Positions 58,001-64,000 of a DNA stretch of 64,000 nucleotides are shown in pieces. The notes beneath the pieces were generated by a model. The model saw nothing but the letters and a program-made list of their open reading frames with translations, was not told the DNA's origin and made no database searches. Each line of letters begins with the position of its first letter. Positions within the stretch are counted from its first letter, which is position 1. Origin of the DNA: Distichodus sexfasciatus (taxonomy: Eukaryota > Chordata > Actinopteri > Characiformes > Distichodontidae); contig JAVGVS010000307.1 of NCBI GenBank assembly GCA_032718565.1, positions 304,001 through 368,000 on the forward strand. Direction: 5' to 3'. A program made the translations under genes and the position numbers.

Positions 58001-61000
58001 AAAATCACAATCAAATGAAGTGTATTTCCACATACATTGTCACATACAGGAAATCTGCTTTGGTGACATTGTTTGGGAAGCCCGGGGGATTTGGTGACAA
58101 TGCTGGCATGAACTGAGGGATCCGTGTTGTTGGCCGTCCTGAGAGCCCGGCACAGAGACTGCAGGTTATGTAGATTTACAAGGAGAGCAGGGCTCGCTGA
58201 ACTGGAACATCTCATTCGGGGTGATGACACGTACCAACCAGGGGTCGACAGGGTCCGGCGAGCTCGAAAAATAAAAGGCGACGTACCGCTCCATACTCAT
58301 TTAAAGAAGTCATAGGAAAGCTCTGAGAGTTGACATTTCCAGTAACAAGCAAATTTAACGTTAAATACATAGAAGAGAAAGTTTAGGTTACGTTAGCTTA
58401 ATTTGTGAATGGAAAAAAACGTTGCTTTAGCCAAGAAACTTTGCTAAGCAAGACTTCTTCCCATATTTGACTCAATCAGCACCCTCAAAAAAGTTACAAA
58501 GTTATGAGCAAACGTAGCTCTCTTATTTTTGGGCCTCCCAGTGTACACACAGCAGCTAAGGAGAACCCATTAACATCACTTCCGTGGCTAACGCTAATGT
58601 GGCTTCATCACGCAGCCACACCATTTACTGGACCATTAAACAAAAGTTATTAGCAGATATCGCTCCATTAAGACTGATTGTTCCTCTTGGAGTCTTTTGA
58701 AAGCCTATAGTTTCAAATTTAGATATTAGCAAAGGAAAACAAGCTCTGCTCGCTGTCCCCATTAGCTTTAATGTGAACCAGTCGCATAAGCTGTACTAAC
58801 TGTTCACGACTTGCACAAGTTGTGCTAACTTATCCCCATTAGCTTTCATGGGAACCAGCTAGCACGACATACACAGCCCCACTAGCTGCTCTCCATTAGC
58901 TTTAATGTGTTTTTTTGGTTTTAGAACCTTTACATCCCTATTAGCAAGAAAACAATATTCATTAATTTTCTGAAAACAATATGTCAAATGTTATTTGCAT
59001 TTTTTTAGATTCCAAGTTATCAAAAGGCTTGTCCAAAACGTCAACTGCGTGTTGGACAGTATAACCGTTGCTGAGTGTTATTTTTGAATTATTTTTAAAG
59101 CATGATTTGTGGTGTGTGTGTTTCAGGCCAGACGGCCCTGCACATTGCCATTGAGCGTCGCTGTAAGCACTACGCCGAGCTGCTGGTGGAGAAGGGAGCC
59201 GATGTCCACGCTCAGGCCCGGGGCAGGTTCTTTCAGCCGCGAGATGAGGGAGGATACTTCTACTTTGGTCAGTCTGCTTTACACACAATATCTGCAAGAA
59301 AGCCCAAAACAATGCACAACATATTGAATATTGACATATATAATTAGATTAATGTCAAAGTACACATTATTGTCATCTCAGCAATATTTAAGTAAACAGA
59401 GACACAAGACGACATGGCTCCAGTTTCACAAAGTGGGCACGTAGAATATACATATGTAAATAAACTATTAACATAAAGTCTAAATTAGAGGTAGGAAAGG
59501 AAAAATGTGCAATTTTAATTAAAAATAGTATATAATAATAGTATTACATAGTGATTGCATTCAGTATATGTGACATTCTTTTGCATCATATAAATACAGA
59601 CATGTTTACAGAAATGAATTTTTTAGGAATAACCTTTCAGTCCTTAAACCGAATTGTAAGTAAAAAAGCATATTTTAAGCTTATACTCTAACATGTAATA
59701 TACACTGTATGGGTCGTGGTGTAATTATGTAAGCAGTTACATAGGGAATAAACAGAAATATATATATTCTACACTGGAGACTAAATGTCTGCACTTATTT
59801 GACAACTTCTGAGGCGGAGCTAACAATATAAATCAGGCGAAATTAAACTTTAAGCCCAAAAAGTTGGCAAAAATGGCGGCAAATTTGCATAAGGGCGCTA
59901 CTCTTTAACGCTCGTTACATCGTCGTGACTAACAAAAGTACCAAATGTACATGCCTACCTCATATAATAAGACGTATTTTTGTTAGTTTGTAATACTAAA
60001 ATGTAAAAATGTGGCTTACAATGGTTTAAAATTGTTTTTTAGGCTTAAGAATCTAAAGCTACTCACGCACCGTCACTCGCCTCACGACGTTCACGTTAGT
60101 GAACAACTTAAACGCCTTTAAGACGAGTGCCGAGTCATTCCCCCGAGAATCTCTACCTTTGATCTAAACCTTCTTTTATTACTGAAGGTATGTGGATATG
60201 AAGTGAACATACGGATTTTAATTCTGCCTTACAAACATTGGCCAGTGCCAGTTCTTATGTCATCATGGTCATAAATTCCACGTCATTTCACACTTTTAAT
60301 AGTAACGCTGCTAAAAACCACGTCTGTTTTACGCATTACTCTAAAGGGATCACATAAGATTTTCTGCAACACAGACAGACATTTTTTGCTATAAAAATAA
60401 AAAATATCAATCCTGTGTTGAAAACGAGGCAAAATGTAAATTTCAATAAATAGCAGCTCAAGTGGTCACACACTAACCGTCAGTGGACTGAAGGGCAGCC
60501 AAACACATTCTACAAAAATCTGGAATTGGACATTCAAGAATTTTAAAACACTAATCACGGTATCTTTCTGGAGCATAAAGTCTGATATTTCAAACTTTAT
60601 CAAGAAACATTGCTTTTGATCTCTCACAGGTCAAAAGCATTCAGTTCTGGAAGCTGATTGGTGCAACGAAAAATAGGGTGGCATTCGACGTGTGCCAATA
60701 TCATAAAGCCTGCTACGATAAAATTTTGATTCAATTCAAATTGGGACTTTTTTTTAAACTCTCCTTTCTAATGCGAAGAAGAAAGACTAAGAAAGTGACA
60801 TTTTGGTAGTTGAGCTCAGTTCTGAGTGTAAACTCTTGAGGTGAACTTTGGGTTCAGCTCCATTAACATCTACTGACCTCTGCTGGTGGAGTCGCGCTGC
60901 CGCTGGAACGTTCCATCAAAAAGCCCTAAAGCACAAAACACAGATTAGTTTCACACCTCACCATAACTCATTTTACTGACTTAGTGACTTATTGTACTAT

Positions 61001-63650
61001 TATTTAATACTATCTGTTGAATGGAATAATTAATTATTGTTGTTGTAACTATAAATACAGTAAAAAAAATCAATTACAAAAAAATAAATAAATAATAATT
61101 AAAAAAAAGGTTAAATTCTACATTGAGGAGAATTCTACTTATGAGGAGAAGTTAACAATATAAATGAGTCAAAATGAAACTTTAAGCCAAAAAATCGCAG
61201 CATTTGTATAAGCCCGCTACTCTTTAATGCGGGTTATATCATCGTGACTAACAAAGTACCAAATATACATGACTACCTAATATATTAAGACGTCTGTAAT
61301 ATTAAAATGTAAAAAAATGTTTTAAATTTTTTATATATTGTTTCACGTTAGTGAGCAACTTAACAACCGCCTTTAAGGCGTTAAAGTACACAGATCGACA
61401 CGAAAAACCGGCGCGAGGTGATGCGCCTTTTCTCCCTACGATAACTATGATTTTGGCTCCCGAGGCCCTGCCTTCAATTCAATTCAGTTCGATTCGATTC
61501 AATTCAATTCAATTCAATTCAATTCAATTCAATTCAATTCAATTCAATTCAATTCAATTCTTTTCTTCCTCTCATGTTCCGCCTTCTTTCTTTGTCTTTC
61601 ATTCTTTCTCCCTCGATCCTTTCGTTACTTCTTCTTTCTTTATTAAATGTATTATTTCTTCCCTCCTCCACTCTCTCTCTCTCTCTCTCTCTCTCAGGGC
61701 CGGCCCAAGCCTTTATGCCCCCCCCCCAATGTTACTCTTTTCCTAAATCATGATGCCTTGACATTTCAGGCGCTCTTGGGGGCCCCTGGTGGCATGGAGG
61801 CCCAGGTAGCCACTTAATTTGCGTACGCCTTGGGCCAGCTCTGCTCTCTCGCTCTCTCTCTCTCTCTCTCACTCTCTCTATCCTTTTCATTCCCTGTTTC
61901 TTCATCTACCCGTCTGTCTAGTATTTGTAAATTGCCACCCATATTAGCGTTCTAATTTCTCTCTATAATCTTTTCTCCTCCCCGACCAGGTGAGCTGCCA
62001 CTGTCGCTGGCCGCCTGCACCAACCAGCCAGACATGGTGCACTATCTGACCGAGAACCCACACAAGAAGGCGGACCTGCGGCGACAAGACTCCCGTGGCA
62101 ACACAGCCCTGCATGCCCTGGTGCACGTAGCCGACAACACGCGGGACAACACACGCTTCCTCACCAAGATGTACGACTTGCTGCTGATCAAGTGCGCCAG
62201 GCTCCACCCAGAGTGCAACCTGGAGCAGGTGCTAAACAATGATGGCATGTCGCCCCTCATGATGGCTGCCAAACTGGGCAAGATTGGGGTGAGCACAGGG
62301 ATGGATGGATGGATGGCTGGGCGGATGAACAAAAGGGTGGGCAGATGAATGGATAAATGGGTGGAAGTGTGGGTGAATAGCATGAATGAATTGATAATTG
62401 GACTGTGATGAATGAATGAATGAATGAATTGCTTTGACTAGATGGATCAATGGTAGTATGAATGGTGGTAAATGGTTGATTGATGAATGGATGGATAGAT
62501 GAATGCAGAAATGAGTAAGAATGGATGGACAAATGGATTGGGGAAACATTTATAAATGAAAGAAATGTAAAAGTCAAGCAAGATGGGTCTGCTCAGCCTT
62601 TTCCGTTATTTTCTAGACCCATTTTTTCTTAAAAAACAAAACGGAATAATTAGAACTAAAGTGGATTATTTTCCGGTTTGCAGGTCTTTCAGCATATCAT
62701 CAGGAGGGAGATAAAGGAGGAGGAGGCAAGACACTTGTGCCGGAAGTTTAAGGATTGGGCTTATGGACCAGTCTACTCCTCCCTCTACGACCTGTCCTCC
62801 CTGGACACCTGCGGGGAGGAAGTGTCTGTGCTGGAAATCCTTGTTTATAACAGCAAGATTGAGGTAAGGTCCAGATGATGTTGATGGTCTAGAGACGCGA
62901 ACTGCGAGGCTGTAGCACTTTTATACTGGGGGGGATTTAGGACCACTCATTTTACACAGAATTCCAGATATAATCTACATTTAGAGCATCCAGAACCTAG
63001 AGCAAAGCTACATCAACAGGTCAGCAACTGTCGGTAATTTCCACCTGATGCCAAGTCCCACAAGGACACCTACGGAAACCACAATGCATCCTGACTTCAT
63101 TAAGCCGTAGTGGACTCACATCAGGTTCCATCTTAAAAAACTTGCCTTAAGAAAGAAGGGGTTCATATATTTTACCCAGTGCTGTACTTGTGTAAAAAGT
63201 AATTAAATATTTTGTGCAAACCACAGCTAGCAGTCACCATTATTTGGGGTGCGGTGGGGTTCTTTCAGAATCGGCACGAAATGCTGGCCGTGGAGCCCAT
63301 CAATGAGCTGCTGAGGGCCAAGTGGCAGAAGTTCGCAGCTGTAACTTTCTACATCAGCGTGGTTTCCTACCTCATCACCATGATTATCTTCACCCTTGTC
63401 GCCTACTATCGCCCTTCGGAGGGCAAGGTGGGTACTCCAGGATGCAAGTGTGAGAATGAAATTAGATAGGAATAAGTAGTAATAAACAGAGGTGTGATAT
63501 TGTAATTTTCTTTGTTAGTAATTAGCAGAAGGTAATTCGTACAATATTCCCTGCTAGCCTCCCTATCCATACGTAACCACAGGAGACAAGCTACGATTGA
63601 CTGGAGAACTTATCACCTTCGCTTCTGGAGCCTTTTTCTTCATAACTAAT
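52016..63650 (+). CDS. trpv4: TRPV4 cation channel, 5' part (runs off the window)
   Basis: TRPV4 is a plasma-membrane Ca2+-permeable channel opened by osmotic and mechanical stimuli, warmth and lipids. Exons here: 52016-52458, 54246-54424, 55847-55999, 59127-59267, 61990-62288, 62684-62863, 63269-63427, 63558-63650. All phases fit (549 codons). The N-terminus has FPLSSLAELLEGED and then LRNKFQGAFKKG as in mammals. The basic QKWRRKK that binds PIP2 in mammals is present. The mammalian proline-rich stretch after it is not recognisable. Ankyrin domain: NVFNRSTLFDAVSR, TGKTCLPKALLNL, GQTALHIAIERRCKHY, ADVHAQARGRFFQPRDEG, GELPLSLAACTNQPDMVHYL, DSRGNTALHALV, NNDGMSPLMMAAK. Linker: FKDWAYGPVYSSLYDL. 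S1: FYISVVSYLITMIIFTLVAY. S2 begins LITFASGAFFFITN. S3-S6, the pore and the C-terminus lie beyond 64000. No break is seen. Confidence 0.95.
52858..53055 (-). repeat. SINE family B, reverse copy
   Basis: 'catttagcagaagcttttat', 'ggggttaagggtcttgctca' and 'aggattcaaacccatgacc' are the complement of the copy at 49201. It sits in the trpv4 intron after the exon ending at 52458. Confidence 0.7.
53083..53375 (-). repeat. SINE family A, reverse copy with internal expansion
   Basis: It opens with 'catcgtgaacacacaacaac' and 'cagtgcaccacaac' and closes with 'tgagatttgaaccagcagc' (complement of a B box). A middle part repeats 'agggtacttacactggtact' and 'actaactagggttactggta', a short local tandem expansion. 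Confidence 0.6.
53910..54060 (+). repeat. SINE family A, forward copy
   Basis: 'gggttactggttcaaatcct' (B box) is followed by 'aaactggtaaaggtaccgtc' and a body with 'aaatgcagaggatgcaattc' and 'gctgtgatgacaaatgtc', the reverse of the body at 12311. Confidence 0.6.
55440..55650. other. Candidate conserved regulatory island, trpv4 intron
   Basis: Between A/T-rich flanks, this repeat-free stretch holds 'ctcgctgctaattttaagcc', 'caattaagcgttttcatgct', 'ccttaatcgtcattggacc' and 'gcactaattaaaatccagct', a dense set of homeobox-type TAAT cores. It is non-coding in all frames. Its texture suggests an enhancer. Alignment to other fish is needed. Confidence 0.4.
56937..58275 (-). mobile_element. Decayed non-LTR retrotransposon fragments
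   Basis: On the minus strand, 57020-57161 reads VLSQALPVLNVEICDAVFYD followed by HMPVLFEVP. This resembles the end of an APE-type endonuclease domain (the S/Y-D-H-xPV motif). Two related blocks, 57371-57560 and 58085-58262, both encode VNLHNL(R/Q)SLC(Q/R)A(V/L)RTAN and are duplicates of one another. Near-identical 'tctgctttggtgacattgtt' flanks them at about 57594 and 58053. Stops and gaps show it is dead. The family is not assigned. Confidence 0.5.
59268..61480. other. trpv4 intron before the exon at 61990, no other gene seen
   Basis: A/T-rich intron. The segments 59810-59980 and 61140-61280 share 'gaggagaagttaacaatata', 'gcgctactctttaacgctcg'-like and 'cgtgactaacaaaagtacca'-like words in the same order, so they are two copies of one repeat about 1.3 kb apart. 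A CTCF-like reverse word 'cctctgctggtgg' lies near 60877. No exon signals were found. Confidence 0.45.
61484..61562. repeat. (AATTC)n microsatellite
   Basis: About 15 uninterrupted AATTC pentamers follow a slightly diverged start (attcagttcgattcg). They lie in the trpv4 intron ahead of the exon at 61990, followed by CT-rich tracts at 61670-61697 and 61845-61880. Confidence 0.95.
62300..62550. repeat. (ATGG/ATGA)n array right after a trpv4 donor
   Basis: Starting 10 bp after the splice donor at 62289, about 250 bp consist of imperfect GGATGGAT, AATGAATG and TGGATAGATG units. The His/Ser-rich minus-strand frames here come from this repeat. Confidence 0.85.
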
Positions 63651-63721
63651 GTAAGTCTCTCTTTGTCTTATACAGTCACCTCATAAAACTTTGCAACTTT
63701 TCTATAAAAGCATTTCTTTCC

Positions 63722-63842
63722 CTATAAGTTCTGGTCCTCATATACAAAAATGTTCCTACAAAACCACAAAAAAACAAGGTTGACCAAGGTTTTGTCTATC
63801 TTTTAGGCGACACTGAGGTTCTCACAAATACTCTACAAGTGA
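63722..63842 (+). repeat. 'GTCCCC'-type fish repeat copy
   Basis: It shares 'aaaaccacaaaaaaacaagg', 'acactgaggttctcacaaat' and neighbouring order with 44640-44760. It lies in the trpv4 intron that runs off the window. Confidence 0.55.
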
Positions 63843-64000
63843 AAATATGTTAATTATTTATTCCTCATGGGGACCGCTCATGGGGATTTCTCATGGATTT
63901 GCTTTCCTTATTTCCATATCCAAAAATAATGACTTTCTCTTTCATTCCAACAAAACTAGGCTTGTTCGTCTTGGCACTAAACCTTTGCTGACGTTTTTTT

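Noticed and set aside
62042..62577. Minus-strand His/Ser-rich ORFs
   Set aside because: Shadows of a trpv4 exon and of the (ATGG)n array.

Overview
The window is vertebrate nuclear DNA, almost certainly from a teleost fish. It has split genes with GT-AG introns, typical fish tRNA-derived SINEs, Tc1/mariner and hAT-like remnants and many microsatellites. I recognise four protein-coding genes in the order git2 (+), tchp (-), gltp (+), trpv4 (+, running off the right edge). Human 12q24.11 carries the same four neighbours with the same relative orientations, so this is a conserved synteny block read from the GIT2 side. I rebuilt the exons by hand from splice sites, phase and remembered family sequences. 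No search was run.

Layout: 1-253 is git2 upstream and 5'UTR sequence. git2 (254-16834) encodes an ArfGAP/ankyrin/Spa2-homology/coiled-coil scaffold. It is well conserved in its first two thirds and strongly diverged at its C-terminus. A tail-to-tail gap (16835-18258) leads to tchp (18259-23167, minus, 500 aa, 11 coding exons), which is complete. From 23.2 to 35.1 kb lies a gene-free block made largely of repeats: a foldback element with a 21-bp array, a 3' tail of a non-LTR element, tRNA-like modules, a 1.6-kb A/T-rich repeat, and a minisatellite whose units carry a CTCF-like core. gltp (35379-42366, 209 aa, 5 exons) has every known glycolipid-binding residue, and its 4-kb intron 1 holds stretches that look like conserved regulatory DNA. 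The 42.4-50.9 kb gap holds repeats and one isolated strong CTCF-like site. trpv4 exons from 52016 to 63650 cover the cytosolic N-terminus, the ankyrin domain and S1-S2. The pore and C-terminus lie outside the window.

The genes act in different processes: Arf/Rac-Pak scaffolding at adhesions, centriole and keratin filaments, glycolipid transfer, and a Ca2+ channel. They share a location, not a pathway. The points most worth a second look are the tandem array of CTCF-like motifs between tchp and gltp, the decayed or frameshifted end of git2, the apparent absence of the proline-rich segment in trpv4 together with its hidden first coding exon, a GC-AG intron in git2, and enhancer-like islands in gltp intron 1 and around trpv4. 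I see no wholly new gene system.
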